From Halapricum salinum (GTDB lineage: Archaea; Halobacteriota; Halobacteria; Halobacteriales; Haloarculaceae): DNA of 64,000 bases. The stretch is from assembly GCF_004799665.1 (NCBI RefSeq), contig NZ_CP031310.1, positions 736,887 to 800,886 of the forward strand, given 5' to 3'. The translations under genes were made by a program, and so were the position numbers. Under the pieces are notes generated by a model. That model had not been told where the DNA came from, ran no database searches, and was given only the letters and a program-made list of their open reading frames with translations. This document shows, piece after piece, positions 18,341 to 28,941 of the stretch (position 1 is the stretch's first letter; every line of letters starts with the position of its first letter).

Positions 18341-19338
18341 TGTTGGGTACTGACTCGTGGGTCGACGATCGTATACAGGAGGTCCTGCACGAGGTTCAGG
18401 AAGATGATGAGCAGTGCGAACAGGAACACCAGCGCGGCCGCCAGCGGCAGGTCACCCTGGGTCAGCGAATCGAAGTACAGTCGCCCGATCCCGTTGAGAT
18501 TGAAGATACTCTCGACGATGACCGAGCCACCGATCAGGATGAACGCCTCGTTGCTGATGATCGGGATCAGCGGGATCAGGGCGTTCCGGAAGATGTGCTT
18601 CCAGACGATCGTGCGGCCTTTCAGTCCCTTGGCCTTGGCCGTCTCGACGTAGTTGGCGTTTGCCGTCTCCAAAATTGCCGTCCGGCCGATCCTGAGTTCG
18701 GACGCCATGGCCGCCGAGCCGAGGATCAACGCCCCCGGTAAGATCAGTTTGATGTCGGCGGCGACGACCCATAGCGAGTCGAACGTCAACTGCGGATTCC
18801 CGATGATCGACTGGGTGTCCGGCCCGAGCGTATACCAGTTGAACAGACCGCTATCGGCTCGTCGGAGGACCGCAAGCGCCATGATGCACAACCAGAAGTT
18901 CGGCATCGACAGCCAGACGATGCCACTGACCGACGCGACGTAATCGCCCAGCGTGTTCGGGTTGAGACCGGCGTAAAATCCCAGCGGGATCCCGACGAAC
19001 AGCGGGAGCATGATCGCCCAGAACCCGAGCCACATCGTCACGGGCGCGACCGACGTGATCGCTTCCGGGATGGGCTGGCCCGCGCGGACGACCCAGGATT
19101 CGCCCGAGAACGTGAGCAGGTCGCCCACGTATTCGACGTACTGATCCCACAACGGATCGTTGAGACCGAGTTCCTCCTCCAGCCTCGCGACGTCCGCCGG
19201 GTTCGCGTTTTGACCCAATCTCGCTGCGACCGGATTCAACGGCCCCATCCGGAGCATGACGAACAGAAATGTCATCACCGAGAACAGAATAGGGACCGAG
19301 AGCAGGAGGCGCTTGAAGAAGTACCTCCAGCGGCTCAT
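18337..19338 (-). CDS. ABC transporter permease (DppB type)
   Basis: The 333-residue product starts MSRWRYFFKRLLLSVPILFSVMTFLFVMLRMGP, the classical DppB N-terminus. It then has GLNDPLWDQYVEYVGDLLTFS, five further helices and the EAA loop ANYVETAKAKGLKGRTIVWKHIFRNALIP. It would pair with the DppC-type subunit to form the membrane pore. Start and stop overlap its neighbour by four bases (ATGA), consistent with one transcript. Confidence 0.93.
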   Translation of the reverse strand: MSRWRYFFKRLLLSVPILFSVMTFLFVMLRMGPLNPVAARLGQNANPADVARLEEELGLNDPLWDQYVEYVGDLLTFSGESWVVRAGQPIPEAITSVAPVTMWLGFWAIMLPLFVGIPLGFYAGLNPNTLGDYVASVSGIVWLSMPNFWLCIMALAVLRRADSGLFNWYTLGPDTQSIIGNPQLTFDSLWVVAADIKLILPGALILGSAAMASELRIGRTAILETANANYVETAKAKGLKGRTIVWKHIFRNALIPLIPIISNEAFILIGGSVIVESIFNLNGIGRLYFDSLTQGDLPLAAALVFLFALLIIFLNLVQDLLYTIVDPRVSTQQ

Positions 19339-19450
19339 ACGATCTCACCCGCCGATTGTCTATACCACGGCGTACCGTGCATACGTATCATCTGAGAGCC
19401 TCCAAGTAAAATCTGTCTCACTCGAAACGGAGAGCGAGGTGGTTACGGCG

Positions 19451-21391
<1,941 letters not shown>

Positions 21392-21417
21392 ACTGGACAC
21401 ACCTTCAAAGAGAGAAG

Positions 21418-21427
21418 ATAAAAACCT
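21418..21427 (-). promoter_or_regulatory. Probable TATA box of the peptide transporter operon
   Basis: On the minus strand this decamer reads GGTTTTTATC and lies 27-36 bases upstream of the ATG at 21391. That spacing fits a leaderless or nearly leaderless transcript starting the five- to six-gene operon. Confidence 0.55.
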
Positions 21428-21628
21428 GTCGCCGATTCTGGTTTCGAACTGCTATCCACCGGTTTCATAGGAAGGAGGGTAAATAAAGGAGATATTCAGG
21501 CGTGATAAGTGGAAGAATTATAATCAGACATCCCTGTTATTCGAGGAGATAATAATAAGAAAAACAGATTCATAGTTTCGAGGGGATTCGAAACCGCTTT
21601 TCGGCTGCCACTGTGAGAGAGGGGTGCG

Positions 21629-21712
21629 CGAGGGTGGCTGAGCTAGGCCAAAGGCGGCGGGCTTAAGACCCGCTCCCGTAGGGGTCCAGGGGTTCGAATC
21701 CCCTCCCTCGCA
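21629..21712 (+). tRNA. tRNA-Leu (TAA anticodon)
   Basis: An 84-base class II tRNA. The acceptor GCGAGGG pairs with CCCTCGC (discriminator A). The anticodon arm GCGGG-CTTAAGA-CCCGC has anticodon TAA, and a long variable arm CTCCCGTAGGGGTC is followed by the T arm AGGGG-TTCGAAT-CCCCT. CCA is not encoded. Its 3' end is followed immediately by degenerate copies of itself. Confidence 0.95.
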
Positions 21713-22057
21713 TCTGCGACGAACGGACGTGAGGAGCGATGCGAGCGGGATTCGAATCACGGCAGACCGAACGCAGTGAGGTCTGGCATCGGGTTCGAAT
21801 CCCCTCCCTCGCACTCCGTGGCGAACAAATCCGTGAGCCACGGGTGCGCTTGTGGGGATTCGAATCAGGGAGCGGGAGGTGAACGAGCGAAGCGAGTGAG
21901 CGGGAGCGACCGTGGTTCGAAACCCATCCCTCGCATGTTCCGACTCGAACGAACGTGAGAGTCGTGAAAATCGACTGGATGGGTTCGAAGTGGAGAAGAC
22001 GCAGCGTGAGCGAAGCGAACGACCGTCTTCGCGTAGTTCGAGATCCCCTCCCTCGCA
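21713..22057 (+). repeat. Tandem array of three degenerate tRNA-Leu 3'-end copies
   Basis: The T-loop plus acceptor segment of the tRNA recurs at 21791-21813 (nearly exact), 21914-21935 and 22036-22057. Spacings are 101, 122 and 122 bases. Each unit opens right after the acceptor end with a hairpin whose loop fits GAACnnnnGTGAG: 21707-21714/21738-21745, 21816-21822/21837-21843, 21941-21946/21959-21964. A fourth such hairpin follows the last copy at 22061-22066/22082-22087. Two units also hold an internal GATTCGAATC palindrome. No integrase or other coding sequence lies between copies. They look like stacked attachment-site scars or a tRNA-derived tandem duplication. Confidence 0.8.
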
Positions 22058-22199
22058 TCGCGAGACACGAACAGGGTGAGCGTCTCGAAGAAAGCGAACG
22101 GCGAGCAACGCGAGCCGTGAGCAGCGCGACTCACGAGACACCGCCGAGGCGTCCGATTCGTCGACAATTTCCTTCAAACGCGTAAGTGACAATCAGATG

Positions 22200-22207
22200 T
22201 ATAAAAT
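22200..22207 (+). promoter_or_regulatory. TATA box of the small gene at 22269
   Basis: TATAAAAT lies about 65 bases upstream of the chosen ATG. It also makes an upstream in-frame ATG at 22197 unusable because that codon would precede transcription. Confidence 0.5.
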
Positions 22208-22268
22208 GACTTTTACTACGTCAGTGAGTAGATCTACCACGGACAGAACTTCGTCCGGGGGAGATCAG

Positions 22269-22418
22269 ATGGAGGCTGAAACACGCAAGCGTATGACCGA
22301 AGGACGTGGGGTATCCGAGCATCTCGAACAGGCACTCGACTGCACGGACGAGCAGACCAAGCACTATCACATCCGGCAGGCGCTCCAGTTACACATCGCC
22401 GAGAACGACTCGGAGTGA
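22269..22418 (+). CDS. Small conserved haloarchaeal protein (49 residues)
   Basis: The product MEAETRKRMTEGRGVSEHLEQALDCTDEQTKHYHIRQALQLHIAENDSE is entirely helical and acidic, with a Cys in the middle. The ATG at 22269 is preceded by GGGGGAG, a strong Shine-Dalgarno sequence, and lies downstream of the TATA box. Small proteins with the same RKR..G..V.EHLE.AL.....K.YHIR.ALQL layout are frequent in haloarchaea; no function is known to me. Confidence 0.75.
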   Translation: MEAETRKRMTEGRGVSEHLEQALDCTDEQTKHYHIRQALQLHIAENDSE

Positions 22419-22462
22419 TCGACACGACGTGCTTTTGAGGCGGAGACGCTTACAGCGGAGCG

Positions 22463-22981
22463 ATGAGTGAGCTACTGCCGTCGGACGCCCGGGAGGCGTT
22501 CGAATCCCACGACGCGTACACGATTACCGACGATGCGGCGACAGTGACGACGACCGTATTCGACGGCGAGGTCACGGTCGAAGAAACCGAGCCCGAGTGG
22601 GCTCACAGCTACGTCGTGACTGTGACAGTGCCGACGCTGGCCGCGGCTGTCGCCGACGACGTCGGGGCAGCGGTCGAGTCCGGCTGGCTGGACACCTTCG
22701 AGCGCCGGCTCGAAGACGCACCGAAGGCGACCCGGGCGTCGGTCGACCTCGAAACCTTCGACGTCGAGACACGCGTTGGGGAGGTCGTGGTGACCTACGC
22801 GTTCACCAGCGGGACGCCCGCGCAGGCGGCCGCTATCGCGAAGGCGTTCGTCGAGTACGTCGAGGGAACCTACGTCGAGGGGATCGTGCCGGGCTACGAC
22901 TACCAGCCACCGGTCTCGAAGCTATTGCAGCAGGCCCAATCCGGCGGTTCAGACGGCGAGCGCGGTGGGACGCCGCTATAG
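22463..22981 (+). CDS. DUF5813-type haloarchaeal protein
   Basis: The 172-residue soluble, acidic product (MSELLPSDAREAFESHDAYTITDDAATVTTTVFDGEVTVEETE...) alternates beta strands and helices and ends with a disordered Gly/Ser tail. The DAREAFESHDAYTI and FVEYVEGTYVEGIVPGYDYQPPV segments match what I know as DUF5813. There is no catalytic signature. It is convergent with the RAM-domain gene. Confidence 0.8.
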   Translation: MSELLPSDAREAFESHDAYTITDDAATVTTTVFDGEVTVEETEPEWAHSYVVTVTVPTLAAAVADDVGAAVESGWLDTFERRLEDAPKATRASVDLETFDVETRVGEVVVTYAFTSGTPAQAAAIAKAFVEYVEGTYVEGIVPGYDYQPPVSKLLQQAQSGGSDGERGGTPL

Positions 22982-22995
22982 AATCAGAGCGATTG

Positions 22996-23226
22996 TTAGT
23001 CCATCGCGATGTAGGTCTGGGTGTCTTCGACGCCGTCGACCGCCTGGATGTGTGTCGCGGCGACGTCTTTGACTGCCGCTGGAGAGTCGACTTCGACTTT
23101 CGCGATGAGGTCGATGTCGCCAGCGACGATGTGGGCGCTCAGGACGCCTTCGACGGCTTCGATCTCTCGTTTGAGACGGTCCGCTTCACCAGTGTGAGCT
23201 TTGACCATGACGTATGCGATAACCAT
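22996..23226 (-). CDS. Stand-alone RAM (Lrp/AsnC C-terminal) domain protein
   Basis: The 76-residue product (MVIAYVMVKAHTGEADRLKREIEAVEGVLSAHIVAGDIDLIAKVEVDSP) is a complete alpha/beta RAM ligand-binding domain with no DNA-binding part. Such proteins bind small amino-acid-like ligands and form rings that can pair with full-length Lrp regulators. It starts one base after the stop of the TrkA-like gene, so the two are co-transcribed. A paralogue is encoded divergently at 24052. Confidence 0.85.
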   Translation of the reverse strand: MVIAYVMVKAHTGEADRLKREIEAVEGVLSAHIVAGDIDLIAKVEVDSPAAVKDVAATHIQAVDGVEDTQTYIAMD

Positions 23227-23227
23227 G

Positions 23228-23911
23228 TTAGGCACCTCCGACGGCCGCGCGGCCGGTTTCACCGACGACGATACTCCGGACGTCACCGAGCACGTCGAAC
23301 CCGGCGACGATTACCAGTCGGTCGCCGTGCTCCAGGGAGACGTCGTCTGTCGGAATGTCGAGGGCTTCGTCGTCTTTCCCGAACGCGAGCAGTCGCGAGT
23401 TCGCGGGGAGTTCGAGTTCGCTGATGCTGTAGCCGCGGACGGGCGAGGCGTCGGTGATCGTAAATTCGACGAGCTGGACGTCGTGGGCGATGTCGGCGAT
23501 CGCCCGGATGTTCCCGCCCAGGAGGGCGTTTTTCGCGGCGATCGCGCCCAGTCGCTCGGGGTAGATAACCTCGTCGACGCCGTCGGCGTACTTGCGGTAA
23601 ATCTCCTCGCGGTAGTCCTCGTCGATGCGCAAGACGGTCCGGCAGCCGTAGTGGTTGGCGACCAGACAGGCCACGAAGTTCGTGTTGAGATCGCCCGTGA
23701 GCGCACCGAGCGCGTCCGCGTCGTCGACACCGGCTTCGAGCAGTGTCGCCTCCAGCGATCCGTCGCCTTCGACGACCTCGAACTCGGCCGTCCGTGCGCG
23801 CTCGACCTTCTGTTCGTCCCGCTCGACGACGACCACGTCGTGACCACTCTCCCGCAATGCACGGGCCGTCCTGAGCCCGACACGTCCCGCGCCCACGATA
23901 ACGAATCGCAT
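23228..23911 (-). CDS. TrkA-family potassium channel/transport regulatory protein (RCK domain)
   Basis: The 227-residue product has the Rossmann TrkA-N (RCK) domain: MRFVIVGAGRVGLRTARALRESGHDVVVVERD (GxGxxG nucleotide motif) and VVEGDGSLEATLLEAGVDDADALGALTGDLNTN. A C-terminal TrkA-C domain follows (about 145-225: LVEFTITDASPVRGYSISELELPANSRLLAFGKD). It would gate or regulate K+ uptake by NAD(H) or nucleotide binding, but no channel gene is adjacent. Confidence 0.9.
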   Translation of the reverse strand: MRFVIVGAGRVGLRTARALRESGHDVVVVERDEQKVERARTAEFEVVEGDGSLEATLLEAGVDDADALGALTGDLNTNFVACLVANHYGCRTVLRIDEDYREEIYRKYADGVDEVIYPERLGAIAAKNALLGGNIRAIADIAHDVQLVEFTITDASPVRGYSISELELPANSRLLAFGKDDEALDIPTDDVSLEHGDRLVIVAGFDVLGDVRSIVVGETGRAAVGGA

Positions 23912-24051
23912 GTGCTACCGTATGACTACCCGAGGGATAAATGTATCCACGGGATAGCGAGACTCCGAGCGAAGCGAGGGCCGCGGGTCGTGTGTTCGCC
24001 CCGCCGACGGTCGCAAACTACTTGCCGTGCGGTGTTGTATCATGCGACACG

Positions 24052-24282
24052 ATGGTGCGGGCATTTATCATGGTCAAGACGGCCGCAGGGAAGTCCGAGG
24101 AATTACTGTCGGCGATTCGAGACGAAGACGGAGTCGAGGAGGCACATATCGTCGCTGGTAAGTACGACATCATCGTCGAGGCAGTCGGACAAGAGGTCTA
24201 CGACGTGATGCAGTCGGTCGCGACCGGGATCAGGAACATGGGTGGGGTCGCAGACACGCGGACGTACATCTGTCTGGAGTAG
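24052..24282 (+). CDS. Stand-alone RAM (Lrp/AsnC C-terminal) domain protein
   Basis: The 76-residue product (MVRAFIMVKTAAGKSEELLSAIRDEDGVEEAHIVAGKYDIIVEAVGQEVYDVMQSVATGIRNMGGVADTRTYICLE) is a second RAM domain of the same length as the one at 22996. It shares the AHIVAG...DI and V.DT.TYI landmarks. It diverges from the TrkA-like gene, and an earlier in-frame start would place it in sequence of non-coding composition. I infer that the two RAM proteins and TrkA act together. Confidence 0.85.
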   Translation: MVRAFIMVKTAAGKSEELLSAIRDEDGVEEAHIVAGKYDIIVEAVGQEVYDVMQSVATGIRNMGGVADTRTYICLE

Positions 24283-24347
24283 TTCGCGGCCCTGTCTGAC
24301 CCGCACGTGAGCGACATGGCAAAGAACCTCCGGGACAAAGGACGAGT

Positions 24348-24695
24348 ATGGTCAGTGCGGCCGACGCCATTGGACTCGTGGTCATTCTCCTGGTCAACAG
24401 CGCCGTCGCGGCGCTCCTGACGCGGTTTTTCCGGGTTCGTCTCCACACTGCCTGGGGCAGCGCGATCTACGTGCTGTTGCTCGGCCCCGTCGTGTTGCTC
24501 GGGCTGACACTGATCCTCAGTGGGGTCTTGAGTCTGGGCGCGAACCTCGGATCGCCAGCCGCCGTCCTCCTCCTGACGATCGCGCTTCCGCTGTCGCTCG
24601 GGGCGACGTTCGACTACTTCTGGATGCCAGCGCCCGACGAGGTCGAACTGCCGGGGACACGAGATTCTGACCGACGGGAAGAATCTCGCTTGTAG
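24348..24695 (+). CDS. Three-helix membrane protein, function unknown
   Basis: The 115-residue product has hydrophobic segments at about 6-25, 35-60 and 64-87 and a charged tail. The sequence (ALLTRFFRVRLHTAWGSAIYVLLLGPVVLLGLTLILSGVL) is typical of a haloarchaeal small membrane family I recognise only as conserved. It lies between the RAM gene and the isoprenoid operon, with 54 bases before the mevalonate kinase start. Confidence 0.75.
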   Translation: MVSAADAIGLVVILLVNSAVAALLTRFFRVRLHTAWGSAIYVLLLGPVVLLGLTLILSGVLSLGANLGSPAAVLLLTIALPLSLGATFDYFWMPAPDEVELPGTRDSDRREESRL

Positions 24696-24749
24696 CGACT
24701 GGGAGAGAAACACGCAACACACTTTGCGTTCGGGCCTGCAACGACGGGC

Positions 24750-25739
24750 ATGGTCACATCGAGCGCCCCCGGAAAGGTGTATCTCTTCGGGGAACACGCG
24801 GTCGTCTACGGCGAGCCCGCGGTCCCGTGTGCGATCGAGCGCCGGGCGCGTGTCACCGCCGAACAGCGCGACGACGACAAGCTCCGGGTCAACGCGACGG
24901 ATCTCACACTGGACGGATTCACTGTCGAGTACGACGGCAGCGTCGCCGACACGCCAGATATCGACGTCGCAGAACCCCTGCTCGAAGAGGGGATGGGCTA
25001 CGTCAATCAGGCGATCGAGCAAGCCCGCGACGCAGCCGGCGCGCAGGACGTCGGCTTCGACGTCACCGTCCAGAGTGCGATTCCACTCGGGGCCGGGCTG
25101 GGTTCGTCTGCAGCCGTCGTCAACGCCGCGATCGACGCCGCGACGCGCGAACTGGGCGTCGAACTCGACCCCCGCGAGATCGCCGATCGCGCCTACCGGG
25201 TCGAGTACGAGGTCCAGGACGGCCAGGCCTCACGGGCGGACACGTTCTGCTCGGCGATGGGCGGCGCTGTCAGGGTCGAAGGCGACGACTGCCGGCAGAT
25301 CCCCGACGTCCCGAATCTGCCGTTCGTCGTCGGCTACGACGGTGGCTCGGGCGATACGGGCAAGCTCGTCGCAGGTGTCCGAGACCTCAGAGAGGAATAC
25401 GGCTTCGCCGCCGACACCGTCGAGGCGATCGGCGATATCGTCCGCGAGGGCGAGGCGGCCCTCGAAGCCGACGACCTCGACGAGCTGGGCGAGCTGATGA
25501 ACTTCAATCACGGCCTGCTCTCGGCGCTGGGCGTCTCCTCGCGGTCGCTGGACGCGATGGTCTGGGCCGCCCGGGAAGGCGACGCTCTCGGCGCGAAACT
25601 CACTGGTGCGGGCGGCGGTGGCTGTATCGTCGCGCTCGACCCCACGGAGGGCACCGAGACGGCGCTGCGGTACACGCCGGGCTGTGAAGCGACCTTCCGG
25701 GCCGAACTGGACACCGACGGCGTCCGGGTGGAGTCGTGA
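24750..25739 (+). CDS. mvk: Mevalonate kinase
   Basis: The 329-residue GHMP kinase has the N-terminal SAPGKVYLFGEHAVVYGEPAV, the P-loop-like PLGAGLGSSAAVVNAA and the C-terminal AKLTGAGGGGCIVAL. It phosphorylates mevalonate in the archaeal mevalonate pathway that makes isoprenoid ether-lipid chains. The gene product downstream acts later in the same pathway. The two coding regions overlap by four bases (GTGA). Confidence 0.96.
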   Translation: MVTSSAPGKVYLFGEHAVVYGEPAVPCAIERRARVTAEQRDDDKLRVNATDLTLDGFTVEYDGSVADTPDIDVAEPLLEEGMGYVNQAIEQARDAAGAQDVGFDVTVQSAIPLGAGLGSSAAVVNAAIDAATRELGVELDPREIADRAYRVEYEVQDGQASRADTFCSAMGGAVRVEGDDCRQIPDVPNLPFVVGYDGGSGDTGKLVAGVRDLREEYGFAADTVEAIGDIVREGEAALEADDLDELGELMNFNHGLLSALGVSSRSLDAMVWAAREGDALGAKLTGAGGGGCIVALDPTEGTETALRYTPGCEATFRAELDTDGVRVES

Positions 25740-26512
25740 CGACAGTCCTCAAACTCGGCGGGAGCGTCGTCACCGACAAGTCCGAACCGGAAACCGTCGA
25801 CCGCGAGGCCCTCGACGACGCTGCAGCGGCAATCGCGGCCGCTGACACGACCGGCGGTTCCGACGCAGTTGGCACGGCCGACAGCGACGGACTGGTCGTC
25901 GTCCACGGCGGCGGCAGTTTCGGCCACCACCACGCCGCGGCCCACGGCGTCACCGACACCGAGGGAACCCACGACGTCGAGGGGGTTCTGGCGATTCACG
26001 ACGCGATGCGGGAGCTGAACGACGCTGTCGTCGGAGCCTTACAGGACCGAGACGTTCCGGCACTGCCGGTCCATCCACTCTCGACAGCCCACCGCGATTC
26101 CGCGGGGGAGACGACACTCCCCAGCGAACAGGTCGAGACGATGCTCGCGGAGGAGTTCGTCCCCGTGCTCCACGGTGACGTGATCGCACAGTCGAACGAG
26201 GGGGCGACCGTCCTCAGCGGCGACGAGATCGTGACGCTGCTCGCGAGGCAACTCGCAGCCGACCGCGTGGGACTCTGTTCGACTGTCCCGGGCGTGCTCG
26301 ACGCCGACGAGGTGATCGATCGGATCGAGCGCTTCGAGGCGGTCGCGGACGCGCTCGGAGCCAGTGACGCGACCGACGTCACCGGCGGGATGGCCGCGAA
26401 GGTGCGGGAGTTGCTCGACCTCGACACGCCGGCGTCGATCTTCGGGCCGGCGGATCTGGCGGCGTTTCTCGCGGGCGAGCAGCCGGGGACGCTCGTCCAG
26501 CGGCGTCGGTAG
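25736..26512 (+). CDS. ipk: Isopentenyl phosphate kinase
   Basis: The 258-residue amino-acid-kinase-fold enzyme starts MTTVLKLGGSVVTDKSEPETVDREALD, then VVVHGGGSFGHHHAAAHGV (with the catalytic His in the second half). It ends TGGMAAKVRELLDL, the family's substrate and nucleotide signature. It phosphorylates isopentenyl phosphate to IPP in the archaeal variant of the mevalonate pathway. Translation starts with GTG at 25736, overlapping the stop of mevalonate kinase, so the two are coupled. Confidence 0.95.
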   Translation: MTTVLKLGGSVVTDKSEPETVDREALDDAAAAIAAADTTGGSDAVGTADSDGLVVVHGGGSFGHHHAAAHGVTDTEGTHDVEGVLAIHDAMRELNDAVVGALQDRDVPALPVHPLSTAHRDSAGETTLPSEQVETMLAEEFVPVLHGDVIAQSNEGATVLSGDEIVTLLARQLAADRVGLCSTVPGVLDADEVIDRIERFEAVADALGASDATDVTGGMAAKVRELLDLDTPASIFGPADLAAFLAGEQPGTLVQRRR

Positions 26513-26567
26513 AAGTGGGCCAGCGAGAGGCACAAGGTACTTGCCACTTACTTCCGACGTCACACGC

Positions 26568-27188
26568 ATGGCTGCCCTCTCTGTACGTGAGTCGGTTCGA
26601 TACGGAGTGCGACTGTTCGGCTACTTGCTTGCGACGACGATCCTCGGCGGTGGACTACTCGCCGGCGGGGTCGTACTCTCGACGCGCGTCGACGTCCTGG
26701 GGACGCTCTCGGGGACGGGGAACGCCAGTTACGCTCTCGTCGCAGCCGCGATCGGTCTGTCGGCGCTGGGCGTGCTGGTCTTCGCGACTGGGCTGTTCGT
26801 CGTCGGATTCGTGGCCGTCGCCGACGCCGTCCGAGTCGGTGTCGAACGCTCGTCGCCCGGTCCGAGTGCGGTGGGGTCGCTCGAACCTGAGGCCACCGAG
26901 TCCCGATCCGACGAGACGACCTCGGACGACCAGTCTGACGCGGAGTCGAACGACGCCCAGTCGGACCCACTCGGGGGCGACACCGACCCGTTCGACGAGC
27001 GAGACGATCCGTTCGACGAACCCGAAACTGAGGACCCGCTCGGGAGGACGAACGACCAACCGCAGAACCCCCAGCGCGAGACGAGTCGCCAACAGGCCGG
27101 CCCGACGCGGAGCGGCGACGACGAAGCCTGGCGACGAGAGATCGAAGCCAAGCTCGACGAGGAAGAACAGTCCAGTCCACGGGAGTAG
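26568..27188 (+). CDS. Two-helix membrane protein with acidic low-complexity tail
   Basis: The 206-residue product has two hydrophobic helices (about 13-37 and 50-84). A tail of about 110 residues then follows, rich in Asp, Glu, Ser and Pro and probably disordered (repeats of DPFDE and ETE). The ATG at 26568 follows CACACGC. I do not recognise the family. The extreme acidity is normal for a cytosolic tail in a salt-in organism. It lies 55 bases after ipk on the same strand. Confidence 0.7.
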   Translation: MAALSVRESVRYGVRLFGYLLATTILGGGLLAGGVVLSTRVDVLGTLSGTGNASYALVAAAIGLSALGVLVFATGLFVVGFVAVADAVRVGVERSSPGPSAVGSLEPEATESRSDETTSDDQSDAESNDAQSDPLGGDTDPFDERDDPFDEPETEDPLGRTNDQPQNPQRETSRQQAGPTRSGDDEAWRREIEAKLDEEEQSSPRE

Positions 27189-27270
27189 GAGTCGAAATCG
27201 ACGTCCAACCTGCGCCTGCGGCCAAGTAGAGAACGGATGGTTTTACGTTCTACAGGTAGTTGACAGAAGC

Positions 27271-28941
27271 ATGAATCGACGGCAGTATCTCGGAGCTGTT
27301 GCAGCCGGTTCGATACTGGGGCCGGCGACCACGTCGGTCACGACAGCGTCGACCGGATCGATGGCGAGCGATCTGACGATCGCCGACCCGGACGGTGACG
27401 ACGACGGACCCGGGACCTACACCTATCCAACAGAGGATGCGTTCCCGGACGGATGTTACGACGTCTCAGAAGTCGTCATCACGGATACGACGACCCACTG
27501 GGAGTGGACTGTCCATATGAACGGTCCCGTCACGAACCCGTGGGGCGGCGACGAGGGGTTCAGCGTCCAGGCGTTCCAGCTGTATCTCCGTGACCCCGAC
27601 GCCCCGAGCGACGTTCCACAGTCGATCACAGCACGGGCTGGACTGACCTCGACCTTCCAGAACGGCTACCACTACCGCGTGATCGTTCACGGCGCCGATG
27701 GACAGAAAGCCGTCGAGAGCGCGGACAACGAGCTGCTCGTCGACGGTATCGAAACCTCGGTCGACCAGCAAGCAGATACGATCGGCTTTCGCGTACCCAA
27801 ATCAGCGTTCGAGACCGACGATATCGAGCGGATGAAAGCCGCATTTCTCGTGTTGAGTCAGGATAGCTTCGGGACCGGTGACGTCCGTCAGGCGTTCGGC
27901 GAAGAAGCCGGCGACTGGACGTTCGGCGGTATCAAAGAGGGGACAGCCGAGACTGCACCACGGATCGTCGATCTCGTCGGGCCGGAGACAGTGCTCGATC
28001 AGCAACGCCTCCTCTCGGAGTACGATGCCGGGTCCTCGCCGACGATTCCGCTGTATTCGGTCGAATCGCTAGTCACGGGCGAACCGCCCGACAGAGTTCG
28101 CGCGGTTGCGTCGCCGGGACCGACGCTGTTCGGCGGAACGGAGGGACGACTCGACGCGTCTGACTCCACTGACCCGAGCGGACAGGAGTTGTCCTTCCAG
28201 TGGGAACAGACGATGGGGCCGAGCGCGGAGTTGAGCAACGCCACGTCGCCACGGGCGACGGTTACCGCTCCGCGGGTCGACTCGGAGACGCGCGTGGAGT
28301 TCAGAGTGACGGTGACCAACGAGGACGGCGTTTCGGGGACTGCGACCACTGCCGCGGTGATCCGACCACAATCCGAGAACCCCGCTCCGGTCGCCCGAGT
28401 AGTAGTCGGCGACCGGGCAGTCGACCCCGGCGAGGTCGTTCTGTTGGACGGTGCACCCTCGGAGGATCCGAACGGCGGTGAGCTGGCCTTCCAGTGGGAA
28501 CAGACCGGCGGCGAACCCACCGTCGACCTGTCCGCCGCCGACAGTTCCGGTGCAGCCTTCACCGCTCCCGACGTAGACGAAGACGCCACGCTGGAGTTTA
28601 CGCTCGCCGTCAGCGACGGCCAGGGGAAAGTCGACACCAGGACCGTCCTCGTCACCGTTCGTGGCACGAGAACCGAGACGACGACCGTGCCGTCCACCCC
28701 ACCAGAGACGACAGCCAGGCCACAGAAGACGACTGAACGCGGCGGCGGAAACGCCGTGACCAAAGACCCGATCGACAACTCGAAGACGCCGCCGAATCCG
28801 GACGACACCGCCCCGCTAGCCGATCCCGGTGAGGCAACCACCGGAAGCGGCTCCGGGCCAGGATTCGGCAGCCTCCTCGGCATGCTCGGTATCGCAGGCG
28901 GTGCGGTATACACACTGAAGCGACGCCTCAGCGACGAATAG
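27271..28941 (+). CDS. Secreted glucodextranase-C-like and PKD domain protein
   Basis: The 556-residue exported product has a twin-arginine signal (NRRQYLGAV). One glucodextranase C-terminal-like module follows (about 33-275; DPDGDDDGPGTYTYPTED, EGFSVQAFQLYLRDP, PRIVDLVGPETVLDQQ), then two PKD/REJ-like domains (about 276-368 and 370-463). A Thr/Pro linker leads to the tail GSGPGFGSLLGMLGIAGGAVYTLKRRL. There is no catalytic domain, so it is probably a surface-bound glucan-binding protein. It has the same construction as the protein at 34026 and the C-terminal half of the amylase at 29091. TTTTAC at 27241 serves as the likely TATA. Confidence 0.87.
   Translation: MNRRQYLGAVAAGSILGPATTSVTTASTGSMASDLTIADPDGDDDGPGTYTYPTEDAFPDGCYDVSEVVITDTTTHWEWTVHMNGPVTNPWGGDEGFSVQAFQLYLRDPDAPSDVPQSITARAGLTSTFQNGYHYRVIVHGADGQKAVESADNELLVDGIETSVDQQADTIGFRVPKSAFETDDIERMKAAFLVLSQDSFGTGDVRQAFGEEAGDWTFGGIKEGTAETAPRIVDLVGPETVLDQQRLLSEYDAGSSPTIPLYSVESLVTGEPPDRVRAVASPGPTLFGGTEGRLDASDSTDPSGQELSFQWEQTMGPSAELSNATSPRATVTAPRVDSETRVEFRVTVTNEDGVSGTATTAAVIRPQSENPAPVARVVVGDRAVDPGEVVLLDGAPSEDPNGGELAFQWEQTGGEPTVDLSAADSSGAAFTAPDVDEDATLEFTLAVSDGQGKVDTRTVLVTVRGTRTETTTVPSTPPETTARPQKTTERGGGNAVTKDPIDNSKTPPNPDDTAPLADPGEATTGSGSGPGFGSLLGMLGIAGGAVYTLKRRLSDE

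Noticed and set aside
21713-22057. Further functional tRNA genes
   Set aside because: Only the T-loop and acceptor 3' half are present; D and anticodon arms are missing, so they cannot fold as tRNAs.
21663-22192. Small proteins with a repeated GRGFEP or EGGDSNP pattern on the minus strand
   Set aside because: These are the reverse translation of tRNA-like T-arm sequence and are commonly mis-annotated.
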